Source: Breviolum minutum Mf 1.05b.01
Taxonomy: Eukaryota > Sar > Dinophyceae > Suessiales > Symbiodiniaceae
NCBI GenBank assembly: GCA_000507305.1
Contig: DF241016.1
Span: 28,917 to 92,916 of the forward strand
Length of the DNA stretch: 64,000 bases
Reading direction: 5' to 3'
Part shown: positions 54,061 through 63,143 of the stretch, one piece after another
How the letters are laid out: each line of letters starts with the position of its first letter
Numbering within the stretch: the stretch's first letter is position 1
The notes under the pieces: model-generated
The model's database searches: none
The model's input: the letters and a program-made list of their open reading frames with translations, nothing else
What the model was told of the DNA's origin: nothing
Program-made: the position numbers and the translations under genes

Positions 54061-54085
54061 AATGCACCCCGCGCCGGGTGCAATT
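54061..54085. repeat. GGGTGCA palindrome, left
   Basis: The left arm TGCACCC and the right arm GGGTGCA are separated by CGCGCC, flanked by A-rich and T-rich runs. This gives a strong hairpin just inside the left 64-bp array. A related palindrome sits near 55,363-55,411, just outside the right array. Confidence 0.75.
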
Positions 54086-54109
54086 TTGCTACCATATTTT
54101 CAAACAAGT

Positions 54110-55250
54110 AGTGGTATTACACGACAAGCACTTTAACAAGAAACATGGAGTGAAAAGAAAATAGTATTATACGAAGCGTCGAATGTCGAGAAGAGTAGAA
54201 TTAAACAGAGAAGTGAAGAAAAGGAGTAGTGGTATTACACGACAAGCAATCTCATAAGAAACATGGAGCTAAAAGAAAATCGTATTACACGAAAGGTCGA
54301 ATGCCGAGAAGAGTAGAATTAAACAGGGAATTGAAGAAAAAAAGGTGTTTTAAAATTAAGAAGGGTTGTATTACAAGAGGAGTCGTATTAAACGAAGGGT
54401 AGTTTCATGTTTCACATAAGACGCGTGGAATGAAAAGAGCATCGTATTACAAGAAGCGTCGAATAATAAGAAACCGCGTAGATCTAGATCGTCAAGACGA
54501 ATGGTATTAAAACAAGAGTGGTANAAGATAAAGATACTTTATGAAAGTACTAACATGCAACCATTTCATGTTTTATTCGTGAATCGAACCACCACTATTT
54601 GTTCAACGAAAACCAAACCCAAAATAGAGCCTTTTGGGAGGCTCTATGTTCGCCGTCGTTGGACGACGGCGACATAGAGCTCCGCGCGTATTAAAAGAAG
54701 AGTCGTATTAAAAGAATTGTTGTATTCCACAAGAAGAGTCGTAGCAAACGAAGACTAGTTTCAGAAAACGCCTGGAATGACAAGAAAATCGTATTACAAG
54801 AAGCGTCGAATAATAAAAAGCGTAGATCTAAATAGTCAAAAAGGTTGGTATTAAAGAAGCGTCGTATTACAAGAAACGTTGTATATTCCAAGAGTCGTAT
54901 TAATCGCAGAATATATTATTAAGAAGCGTGGAATGAAACGAAAGTCGTATTACAAGAAGTGAAGAATGATAAGAAGCGTAGAAGGTCAAGAAGAGTGGTA
55001 TTAACAGAAGGGTCGTACTAAAAGACGTGTTGTATTACAAGCAGAGTCGTATTAAACGAAGGGTTGTTAAATAAGACGCGTGGAATGAAAAGAAAAGTGT
55101 ACTACAAGAAGCGTAGAATAGTATGAAGCGTAGAATGTCAAGAGTGGTATGAACAGAAAAGTGAAACCATAATGAAAATACAGTGAGAATACAGAAAATA
55201 CAGTGAAGCGATGCAGCAACGTCCCAGAAACGATAGTTTCAGACCATAAA
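54110..55250. repeat. Purine-rich repetitive core of the element
   Basis: About 1.1 kb of + strand AG-rich sequence is made of degenerate recurrences of words such as GTATTACAAGAAGCGTCGAA. Coding character is absent in all frames. One undetermined base (n) occurs at 54524. Confidence 0.7.
54641..54680. repeat. Long hairpin in element core
   Basis: GCTCTATGTTCGCCGTCGT pairs with ACGACGGCGACATAGAGC across a TGG loop, with a single bulged T: about 18 bp of stem in 40 nt. A smaller AGAGCC/GGCTCT inverted repeat overlaps its left side. Confidence 0.85.
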
Positions 55251-55362
55251 CCGCATTTTGTATTTGGAGTTTTGCCGATCGCTCACTGCAGCACCAAAAT
55301 GTGTCATGAAGCTCATCCGAGCTTACTTGGCCTGCAAAGGTGGGGTCCTACCATGCTCCCAA

Positions 55363-55411
55363 AAATGCACCCGTACAAAAATACACCCCGTACCGGGTGC
55401 ATTTTTGCCCA
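55363..55411. repeat. GGGTGCA palindrome, right
   Basis: AAATGCACCC and GGGTGCATTT arms lie at the two ends of this interval, with a TACACCCCGTACC interior. It mirrors the palindrome at 54,061 relative to the element's centre. Confidence 0.7.
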
Positions 55412-55479
55412 CACTACCAACCCCCAACCTAAACCATTCCAACCAACTTCAAGCCCACCGATGCAACGTAACACCCCCC

Positions 55480-55780
55480 AATGTGGCGTCACCAAACAAT
55501 GTGTCGCCAAAGAATGTGGCGCCAAAATGTGGCGTCACAGGAAAATGTGGCGTCACCAAACAATGTGGCGCCAAACAATGTGGCGCCAAAATGTGGCGTC
55601 ACAGGAAAATGTGGCGTCGCCAAGCAATGTGGCGCCAAACAATGCGGCGCCAAAATGTGGCGCCACAGGAAAATGTGGCGTCACCAAACAATGTGGCGCC
55701 AAACAATGCAGCGCCAAAATGTGGCGTCACAGGAAAATGTGGCGTCACCAAACAATGTGGCGCCAAACAATGTGGCGCCA
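55480..55780. repeat. Right tandem array, 64-bp unit x 4
   Basis: A partial unit (55480-55525) is followed by units at 55526-55589, 55590-55653, 55654-55717 and 55718-55780. Each has four AATGTGGCG sub-units of 18, 18, 15 and 13 nt. In reverse complement, cut after ATT, the order is 15, 18, 18, 13, identical to the left array. Open frames of 125-263 codons over it are repeat artefacts. Confidence 0.9.
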
Positions 55781-55932
55781 CATGTCTTCGAAATGTGTCT
55801 TCATAATGTGTCTTCAGCGTCAGGTGGAAAAGTGCGTGCTCTTTTGCCAACACCGTGAATTTCATGGCTACTTGCTCCGTGTTCACTTGTTCAATCCCGC
55901 CAAGTTGTGTGTCATGCAGTTTTTGTCTAAGG

Positions 55933-55996
55933 ATTTTCTTGGAAGAAGAGCAAACGAGGAACTTGTCTGCTCCGTCTTGGATTGGAGGGGCTGAAG
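55933..55996 (+). CDS. WD40-like exon (a-b strand part)
   Basis: After TTTTTGTCTAAG the frame gives DFLGRRANEELVCSVLDWRG, then TGA. L-V-C-S-V-L-D-W-x-G resembles the b strand of a blade. No GT donor precedes the stop; a non-GT donor is possible. Confidence 0.45.
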
Positions 55997-56281
55997 TGGA
56001 TTGGGACAGATGCTGAGACAGCACAAAGAAGCCAACAAGTCAACTTGCGATCGATTGGAACATATAACGACATGTTGAGGTACAGTTCTCTCATGACTCT
56101 CATCATTTCTTTGAAAAAGTATGGTTGCTCAGTTGCAATGTGCCATAATATGTATGCAGAGTCTGGTTTTGATTGCATTTGATCGCCAAGTACCCAACAG
56201 TAAAGAACGCATTTTGCAATTGACAATTTGTTTTGCATCTACAGATATACCTGCAGGTTGCTGTTGGTGCTGGTACGTCAG

Positions 56282-56380
56282 ACATGTGCATATCGAGGTC
56301 GTCGTGCAGTGGCTTGGTCCTTGAGTGATGATCGTTGCTCGACTGCAGCGAGAGGCTGCTTGATTCTTAGGGTTGAGAAC
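56282..56380 (+). CDS. WD40 repeat exon
   Basis: The exon has 33 phase-0 codons between GGTACGTCAG and a GTGGGA donor: TCAYRGRRAVAWSLSDDRCS, TAARGCLILRVEN. R-A-V-A-W-S-x-S-D-D-R is a WD blade centre; L-I-L-R replaces the usual L-x-x-W. Confidence 0.6.
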
Positions 56381-56605
56381 GTGGGATCCAATACCCTGAG
56401 GCGCACTGCGAAAGCCGAAGGCTTTATTGCAAATTTCCTCTTGGAACTTACATACCGCAGTGGTCTGAACATGCCCCCCTTGGAAAAAGGAAAACATCAT
56501 GTATTTTAATATGCAAGAAACATCAAGAAACCAATTTTGAATAATTTTTAGGTTCCATGTTTGTTTGCTGCAGTTTTGGTTGTAGCAGCCGGTTTTAATC
56601 TTCAG

Positions 56606-56679
56606 GTTTCCTTCGAGCCATCGATTTGCGAAAGTTGAGCCGACCCAAATTCCTGCAGTGTTGCAGCACGGTGCCTTGA
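56606..56679 (+). CDS. Terminal exon, possibly of the WD40 gene
   Basis: After AATCTTCAG the frame gives FLRAIDLRKLSRPKFLQCCS and TVP, then TGA at 56677-56679. Position and strand make it a candidate 3' end of the WD40 gene. Confidence 0.4.
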
Positions 56680-56789
56680 TGGATCACCCGAAACAGACTT
56701 GAGTCTTGAGAAGCAGGGAGATCCCTAAAAGACATGATGGGCCATGTACCATAGTTGTATAAAGGAATGTTATACATGATGCGTATGAT

Positions 56790-57110
56790 TCATGATGTTA
56801 TTTGGATGGATTCAACTTTTTTAATGAACTGTTTGTCGTGGTGCCCATGGGGTTTCAAAACTCGGTAATCAAATTGAAACGGGATGTTGAACAATCTGTG
56901 TTTCACAGCTTTGTAGTACCGATTAGAAAAGAACATATGTGAGATTCCTTCAAACATTTCGTTTATGTATGTAGTCTCGAAGTGATCATTCATAATGTAG
57001 GCTTGCACCAAACCGTGCAAAACGACAGGGGACTCACAGAAACACGATACTGGAAACACAGATTCGGACCGCACCTCATGTCCGAATATGAAGACTAATC
57101 GAGCGAGCGA
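56790..57110 (-). CDS. Minus-strand exon, about 105 residues, unknown
   Basis: The minus frame reads SESVFPVSCFCESPVVLHGL, VQAYIMNDHFETTYINEMFE, GISHMFFSNRYYKAVKHRLF, NIPFQFDYRVLKPHGHHDKQ and ends FIKKVESIQITS at a stop at 56,790. It has aromatic-rich, even composition with no low complexity, and is the longest credible minus-strand frame in this half. No family is recognised. If real it is convergent with the WD40 gene. Confidence 0.45.
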   Translation of the reverse strand, partial: SLARLVFIFGHEVRSESVFPVSCFCESPVVLHGLVQAYIMNDHFETTYINEMFEGISHMFFSNRYYKAVKHRLFNIPFQFDYRVLKPHGHHDKQFIKKVESIQITS

Positions 57111-57528
57111 TTGCCTTTGCACTTTTCTGAAACTTTAGTTATTTGGTAGCAACAGACACTGCTACACTATGTGATACTATGTGTACTTAGCATATCGGCA
57201 GTCTGGAAATGAAGTACTTACCAGTCTATGAGGGGTCACTGTTGACTTTTCAGGGTATTCAACTTTGGGTAATTTTGGTTTGCCCCTTGGACCTGCAAAA
57301 TTTTATCGAACAGCTTATCACCTTCACGGCCAGGTGTCTTGTGCAAAATTGCAAAGCTCAGATGCATAAAAAAGCCTGGTGCTGGGGATGGCTCGAACGG
57401 ACCCGGAGCGTTCATGAAGCACCTACAATGCAACCCAAGCTGTGACATGAAATTTGCTGTTGGAATTTGGTTTTTGAGCACAGATATTCCGTTCGAGATG
57501 TACAGGTTATTTCCGCATTTATGCTCAG

Positions 57529-57617
57529 CAACTCCACGAGAGGAGACCCTCGATACGGAAAGCCATCAGAGCAGCGGAGGTCATTTGCAGTATGACATGT
57601 GGGGTTTGAAGGGTTGA
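57529..57617 (+). CDS. Terminal-type exon, unknown
   Basis: After TTTATGCTCAG the frame gives TPREETLDTESHQSSGGHLQ and YDMWGLKG, then TGA. Two other frames compete. Confidence 0.35.
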
Positions 57618-57663
57618 GGGCGAGGCAATGTTTAGATTTTGTGATCAACTTATTTTGGTACTG

Positions 57664-57668
57664 CTGCG

Positions 57669-57738
<70 letters not shown>

Positions 57739-57739
57739 C

Positions 57740-57771
<32 letters not shown>

Positions 57772-57862
57772 GATGAATGATGGATGATGGATGATGGATG
57801 ATGGATGATGGATGATGAAGATGAAGATGATGAAGATGAAGATGAAGAAGAGGATGATGACG
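57664..57862. repeat. GCT / GAT / GATGGAT microsatellite
   Basis: A compound trinucleotide tract of about 200 nt: GCTGCT, then GAT units, then GGATGAT 7-mers and GAAGAT. On the minus strand it produces poly-His and poly-Gln in a 199-codon open frame that is not accepted as a gene. Confidence 0.9.
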
Positions 57863-57995
57863 ATGATTACTTTAACTGAAATTGTACTCAGATGATGGCA
57901 ACTAAGCAACGTAGGATACGATATAACACACGCACACATGAGCGCCGTATGTGCTTGGTGTGTTTGTTCATGGATGTTTCTGCTGATGCTGACAG

Positions 57996-58079
57996 GGTTA
58001 GCAAAACCCATGTCAAGACGGTCCTTTTGAACTTTGCTAGCGGAAATCCCAAAACGGGTTCGTCAAGACAAATGAAGGG
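57996..58079 (+). CDS. Exon, unknown
   Basis: After GCTGACAG the frame gives VSKTHVKTVLLNFASGNPKT and GSSRQMKG, with a GTACTG donor at 58,080. Confidence 0.4.
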
Positions 58080-58392
58080 GTACTGTAGTAGGTGCTATAG
58101 TGCACAGCTTGGATGCTACAAATTACAAACGGATACAAATTTGATCAGAGCGGGGACAAAAGTGGCAATTGCATGCCATACCGATATATGCATGATCCGT
58201 GCAGGTGTACTTGCAGTCAAACACAGTTGCTGGAAATCACACTGTGCTGTGTAAGGAGTTCAGGTAGCCCACCATCACTATTGGGTGGCCCCATCTTGCA
58301 AAATGAAACTGTGAGCCAGATAGCATCACACATCACCCCCTTGTTTTCCTGCACAACTTCTCAGCGCACTCTGATTCTCAGGTTCTTTTCGG

Positions 58393-58508
58393 TGGCGGCT
58401 TTCTGCTGCTTTGCTCACGGTGCTTGTGCTAGTTTCTGTGGTGGCCACTTGGCACGCACTGAGACAAAGCATTTGAAGGCACCACAGATCACCAGATCAC
58501 CAAAGTGA
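58393..58508 (+). CDS. Possible terminal exon, Cys-rich
   Basis: After GATTCTCAG the frame gives FFSVAAFCCFAHGACASFCG, GHLARTETKHLKAPQITRSP and K, then TGA. The hydrophobic, Cys-rich first part may be a membrane or secreted segment. Confidence 0.35.
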
Positions 58509-58616
58509 AATATATATTGAGATGACATGCATATGGCTGTTGCTGGGCCAGGTTCCCATGAAAAATGGAAAAATTGCATAAGTGGTTTGACTTTTGTTTG
58601 TGGGGCAGTTGGGTAG

Positions 58617-58740
58617 GCCACCCGCAGCTCTCAGAAGAGGCTTGAGGTTGAGGACGGGAGTGGGAATGGAGGCTGTGCTGAATTTCCAACCATACACCAA
58701 AGATGTGTTTCAAAGGGCATTATGTTCGATCCCAAGATTC
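58617..58740 (+). CDS. Exon, unknown
   Basis: After GTTGGGTAG the frame gives ATRSSQKRLEVEDGSGNGGC, AEFPTIHQRCVSKGIMFDPK and stays open to 58,808. It is protein-like throughout, with no early Met. The donor is not fixed. Minus-strand frames here are shadows. Confidence 0.45.
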
Positions 58741-58831
58741 ACAAACAACGTTTTGGATGTTGGTATATAATTCCTTTACATAAGGGTGATGGGCATGTCA
58801 TTGTTTGATATTAATACTGTTTGCACTTTCC

Positions 58832-58925
58832 TGCCCGAGTTGATCCGAATGAGGACTTAAGATCTATCGCAAGACAATATGAGGCCTGGACGTTTGACAG
58901 AGCAAAGTTGGAAAGACACAGCTGG
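58832..58925 (+). CDS. Exon, unknown
   Basis: The frame gives ARVDPNEDLRSIARQYEAWT and FDRAKLERHSW, before a GTATGA donor. It has a clear helical, charged composition. The acceptor is unclear. A minus-strand frame over it is a shadow. Confidence 0.5.
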
Positions 58926-59203
58926 GTATGAAACGGATGTGTAAGGCAACGACCAAGGGAAAGACCCAACCCCTTTCGCAATGGTGTTTCACAGGAGCCT
59001 CTCAAACTACCAATGATGCAAGGAATAAGGATGCATTAAATGAGTTGAAATACGTTTACGCTGCAAAGAGAGAAAGAGGGAGATAGAGTTTTGTGTAAAT
59101 ATATTTATAGATATGTATATGCATAGTTCATCAAAACAAAGTCATGGAATGTCGTAGGTTCCTTTAAAAAGATGCCTTTGTTTGCTCCGCTGCCCCGTTT
59201 CAG

Positions 59204-59284
59204 AATCTGGACGCATGGCTCTTCAATGGTCATCCTTGCACGTTTTCTGGGCCCAGGGCTGAAGCTGTTCCACAAAACCCCAGT
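59204..59284 (+). CDS. Exon, unknown
   Basis: After CCCCGTTTCAG the frame gives NLDAWLFNGHPCTFSGPRAE and AVPQNPS, with the frame open a little further. It probably belongs with the following + exons. Confidence 0.45.
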
Positions 59285-59705
59285 AGGAATTCATATTTAT
59301 TCGTTGTATGAAGTATAAATATATGCCTTTGCGTGTGTTTTGAAGTTAAGAATTATACGAACGCCGAGGGAGGGAATTTTCCAGATGGTAGCACCCCAAA
59401 AAAAAAAGTCCAAAGTTGCTGGTGGAAATTCTGATTGTTTGAGGTTCATGGAGTCTAAGAAATGACATCACATTTGCACAGCCGCCCCCAATCTCTAAGG
59501 TCAAGTAGAAATCATCAGCCATGAGATTCTCTCGTAACCCTTTTGGTGCATGCTTTGTATATTTTTAAGGGATTTGAGATTGATGTCCAAATTCATGATT
59601 TGGAGAAGAAAACTCCTCTAAAATCATGACTACACTATTTGGGGAAGTATGGCCCAGTGGCTATGTTAGATATCGATATCCATGGATATCTACCTTAGAT
59701 TTCAG

Positions 59706-59832
59706 TGCCAGGCGAGACGGTCAGGGGCGGAGCTGCCACTTCTGCGGGTTTCTCAAAAGCACCATCCGAGAAGCTCGGTCGAAAAACACCACCCGAATCC
59801 ACTGGTCAGCACAAAAACCCAGTCCCCTCAAG
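59706..59832 (+). CDS. Exon, disordered linker
   Basis: Between TTAGATTTCAG and a GTACTT donor the frame gives PGETVRGGAATSAGFSKAPS, EKLGRKTPPESTGQHKNPVP and S. It has a Pro/Ser/Thr/Lys-rich linker composition. Two other frames are open but look unnatural. Confidence 0.5.
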
Positions 59833-60198
59833 GTACTTTTTTTTGGGGCACGGAAGCCAACGTTGATTAGTGTACGCACGCATAGTAGCCGTGCAGTTTG
59901 ATTTTCAAGATTGTTTGCACAGATAGAATCAACGAAAATCTCCACAAGGTGAAAACAAAGATCCAAGGAAACAGTCAGTGCAACGCACATTGTATTGAAT
60001 GTGGGTTTGTTTTGGCAATGTAGAGACTTTTATGTCACTCCAGTCATAACAACTCCGCTGGCCAACACAATCCAATACTACATTGATGTCACATGATGTC
60101 AAATCATAGCCATAGTTTCCAACAATGACAATAAAGATAATAAAGGCACACATAGACACGAATGTAGTCATAGAGATGTGCATACTGCAACCTCTTAG

Positions 60199-60307
60199 GA
60201 TCCCCAGCCCCAATATGGCATTGACACAGCCACGGTCCCGAGGAACATGCACGATGGCAATCTGTGTGGCGATGACGAAGAGTGCGGAACTTGGAACCAA
60301 AGCGTTT
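60199..60307 (+). CDS. Cysteine-containing acidic exon
   Basis: After AACCTCTTAG the frame gives DPQPQYGIDTATVPRNMHDG, NLCGDDEECGTWNQSV, before a GTCACA donor. The paired cysteines in C-G-D-D-E-E-C suggest an extracellular or disulphide module. A hydrophobic minus-strand frame (59,929-60,312) overlaps and cannot be fully excluded. Confidence 0.5.
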
Positions 60308-60763
60308 GTCACATATTTATTTATATATATATTATATGTATACGATCATATACATACACAACCATCAAATTGTAGGTATGCAATGTCTTGTTTGGCCTTT
60401 GTTTTTCTGGCATTCCCCGGTGACTTGGAACCTACAAACATCTGAGAGGTGATGGATGTGAGTCTCCCAAACAGCTCCGCCAGGCTTTTCGAAGACTTGT
60501 GTTACCTCAAGCGCCAAGCTTGGATTTACTGAATTTACTGTCCATTTGACATCCTAGCAAAGGGAACTGTTGGTGGCCATCCAATAGTTGCTGGGAACAT
60601 TTGGGAAAGTGGACGCTTCTTGCTGTAATGTTTGGGTCGAAGACACAAAAGGACTGTTCAAAGGAGTGAAAAAATGAAACAATATATATATATATATATG
60701 TATAATTAATATATATTGAGCTAAGCTAACATGTGGCTGATGGTTCATTTTGTCTATACGTAG

Positions 60764-60880
60764 AGGTGGCTAGAAGTGGCTACTTCATCCTTTTCAAAAT
60801 TGGCCGGTATGGTACATCAAGCACAAGAGATTTTGAAGAGGTTGTCATGTTTTGCCAAAGGTGTTCACTCCTCACGGAAG
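60764..60880 (+). CDS. Exon, unknown
   Basis: Between TCTATACGTAG and a consensus GTAAGA donor the frame gives VARSGYFILFKIGRYGTSST, RDFEEVVMFCQRCSLLTEG. It has good splice sites and protein-like sequence with a C-x2-C. Confidence 0.55.
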
Positions 60881-61380
60881 GTAAGAACCCGAAGCTTGGC
60901 GTTTGCTTTGGACGATTCATTCGACCGGTTGTGGTTCTAGATGCCTCCGGTGATAAGATTACCAGTACCTTGAAGTCACATCCTAACTAGGCAGGCAGCA
61001 GAGCCCACTCATGATTCCAAGTTGATCGTGATAGCCGTTGATCAGCAAGCCTGAGATACATTTGGTGTTGGATGATATAGGCATGAACTTATGTTTGTGA
61101 TTGTTTTTGGATTGTTTCGACCTACCTACAAACTGAATGTATATAGCCCGCCAGAAAATGTATTGATATATTTGTACATGTGTACTTAATATGTGTTGAT
61201 TTTTCGGTGTTTGATGATCATCTAGAAGCGTTGCATATGGCTCGGCAGGGTGAAAGAATATGAACATATACATGTAGTTTTTCTGTTGTCCAGCGTGTGG
61301 ATATATAAGTGTCCCAGGATTCGAACCAGTGCCTTCACATGTTGGGGAGCCAAAACGAGCCAAGGGTTTGGGGTTGCGGG

Positions 61381-61393
61381 ATGATGATGGTGA

Positions 61394-61425
<32 letters not shown>

Positions 61426-61430
61426 ATGGG
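61381..61430. repeat. GAT/GTT microsatellite
   Basis: An imperfect GAT and GTT repeat of about 50 nt. It explains the poly-Thr minus-strand open frame over this interval, which is not accepted as a gene. Confidence 0.8.
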
Positions 61431-61459
61431 TGTTTTAATGGTGTTTTATGTTTTCGCAG

Positions 61460-61545
61460 CTTGCAATTGGCTATGGATAACACAACAACAAGTGGACAAC
61501 CCTTACCCTGAAGAATCGCAGAAGCGGCATTTTTTACTGTCATAG
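61460..61545 (+). CDS. TALE-homeodomain-like exon
   Basis: After TTTTCGCAG the frame gives CNWLWITQQQVDNPYPEESQ, KRHFLLS, then TAG. W-L-x-x-x-x-x-x-x-N-P-Y-P-x-x-x-x-K-x-x-L follows helix 1, the three-residue-extension loop and helix 2 of TALE homeodomains (N-P-Y-P-x-x-x-x-K). Helix 3 (W-F-x-N-x-R) would lie in a later exon and was not located, so the call is tentative. Confidence 0.4.
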
Positions 61546-62372
61546 CGATCCAACTTGGTTTCGCACGAGTCAATGCCATTGATGGACCTTAAATGTTTCA
61601 ATTTCAACGGTTGGCCAGGTTGCCAATCCCATCCTTGCGGCTTCGACAATACCATGCTCAATATGAAGCCTGAACCCAATGGGAAGGGGCAAGACGGTGG
61701 TGCAAGTTCTAAAGGCTTGTGATTCTTCTGGCGCTAATTCAAAAGGCTGATACTCTCCTGAACTTTTAACATGAAAGCCACACATTTTCATACTTCAAAG
61801 ATGTTGAAAGGAAACTCCCTTACCAAATCGTCATCCCATGTAATTTTCAGGGCTCATGTATCCAGGGTTCGATTATGTTTGATTGATATAACATAGAATT
61901 ACAGTCGCAGTCGGATGAAGCCCGTCCTCTTACAGATAGACTTTCGATGAAGGACCTGAAACATTTGATTTTGACAGGGAGACTCTGAGATTCTAAGGCA
62001 TTCATGTACCAATTTGGAAACTATACTGACTATACTGTATATATTTAATCAATCTAATTATATGACATATGTCATCCTAGGATTGATGAACCCCATGCTG
62101 TCTAACTGGGTAGGTCCTACTTTAAGTGGCAATTTCCAGCGTTGCTGGGGTATGCTTCCTACTGAAACCGCTGGTGAACAATACATCGCCATCAACAGTA
62201 CAGTGTACACACTGATATTGAAATTATTAACAATGTGATAATGTGGGTTTTTTCAGTTATAACCTATCTATGAACCAAGTTGTAGACTCAATCATAAACA
62301 ACTATGAGTAGTTATAAGTACTTAGAACTGTAGATAACTGTAAATGAAATATGTATAGATCATTTTGGAAAG

Positions 62373-62515
62373 AACATCTACCTGCAAACATTTCCGTGCC
62401 CCGCACGCGCAGTGCGCCCTGTGCGGGCTTTGACGTGGCGGGAAAGATCAATGGACAGAAGGGCGCTTGTCCACATACCGTTGGCACGTGCTTAGAGGCC
62501 ATCGGGAGCAATTAG
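62373..62515 (+). CDS. Terminal exon, Cys-containing
   Basis: After TTTTGGAAAG the frame gives HLPANISVPRTRSAPCAGFD, VAGKINGQKGACPHTVGTCL and EAIGSN, then TAG at 62513-62515. Three spaced cysteines suggest a secreted module. Two other frames and the minus strand are open. Confidence 0.45.
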
Positions 62516-62685
62516 GAAATGGAGAGAGATGAACACTGCCACACTGCCCAACCTGCACCATTGCACTCTTGGGTTACAAGTGTCCCAGGCAATCTTTATA
62601 TGTAGGATGATTTGTGTACTGCATGTTAGCTCAAGTATATAATGAGTATGAGGGAATAAGGGTATAAGACAAAAGAATTGATCGT

Positions 62686-62980
62686 TTGGAGAGGATGTTC
62701 CTTTTCCAAGGGGAAATTTTCAGGTTGAACATAGCACAGGGGCCGTACGAATGGGTGTTGGATCGTGGGGCAATTACTGTACCCATTGGGATGGCATGTG
62801 TCAGAGACTTTGCAAGTTTTGAGGGGTGTACATGGAAAGGGATACTCACAGGGGGAAATGTTGTTGACTGTGCCATGGAAGCCAATTTAAGAACTACAAC
62901 ACAATTGGATACAGTCCACTGCAAGCGCTCTTCCAAGATGAGTTTATTATCTTGTCCATACTGCCCGCGGGGCCTTGTCA
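62686..62980 (+). CDS. Open region of uncertain strand
   Basis: Both strands are open across 62,631-63,152. The plus frame reads AQGPYEWVLDRGAITVPIGM, ACVRDFASFEGCTWKGILTG; the minus frame reads HAIPMGTVIAPRSNTHSYGP. Neither shows a known domain. Confidence 0.25.
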
Positions 62981-62981
62981 G

Positions 62982-63143
62982 GATGAAGAGCTTTTGTTGG
63001 GCCTGTGCTACTCTCAGTTTCGCAATCTTGCGAGAGAAAAGACTGCTGCAAGGCCATTCCAACAGCGGAAGCTCAAAGCCTGTTCTTGCCATTTTATGCC
63101 AAAAGCAAGCAGAAAGTACAGGAAATATGCATGTTTTTTCTAG
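62982..63143 (+). CDS. Terminal-type basic exon
   Basis: After GGCCTTGTCAG a phase-0 frame gives DEELLLGLCYSQFRNLAREK, TAARPFQQRKLKACSCHFMP, KASRKYRKYACFF, then TAG. It is highly basic with three cysteines. It looks more natural than the two competing frames. Confidence 0.45.
   Translation, partial: DEELLLGLCYSQFRNLAREKTAARPFQQRKLKACSCHFMPKASRKYRKYACFF

Larger units (their letters stand above)
53688..55839. mobile_element. 2.15-kb foldback element with inverted ends and twin 64-bp arrays
   Basis: The first 14 nt at the left end (53688-53701, GCACGCACTTTTCC) recur in reverse complement at the right end (55826-55839). Similarity continues inward through repeated GAAGACACATT words to about 50 nt on each side. 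Next come a 64-bp tandem array on each side, a GGGTGCA palindrome on each side, and a purine-rich core. No transposase-like frame is visible inside, so it would be non-autonomous. No target-site duplication was evident by eye. It lies between WD40 exons 53,417 and 55,933. Confidence 0.7.

Noticed and set aside
55203..55994. Plus open frame of 263 codons with repeated Cys-Gly-Ala-Lys and Met-Trp-Arg motifs
   Set aside because: It arises from the 64-bp tandem array. All three frames are open with different repeats, and it overlaps the element boundary.
57412..58011. Minus frame of 199 codons with poly-His and poly-Gln
   Set aside because: It crosses the GCT/GAT microsatellite; the flanking plus exons are more convincing.
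60983..61579. Minus frame of 198 codons with poly-Thr/Ser
   Set aside because: It runs over a GAT/GTT microsatellite and opposes the better plus exon at 61,460.
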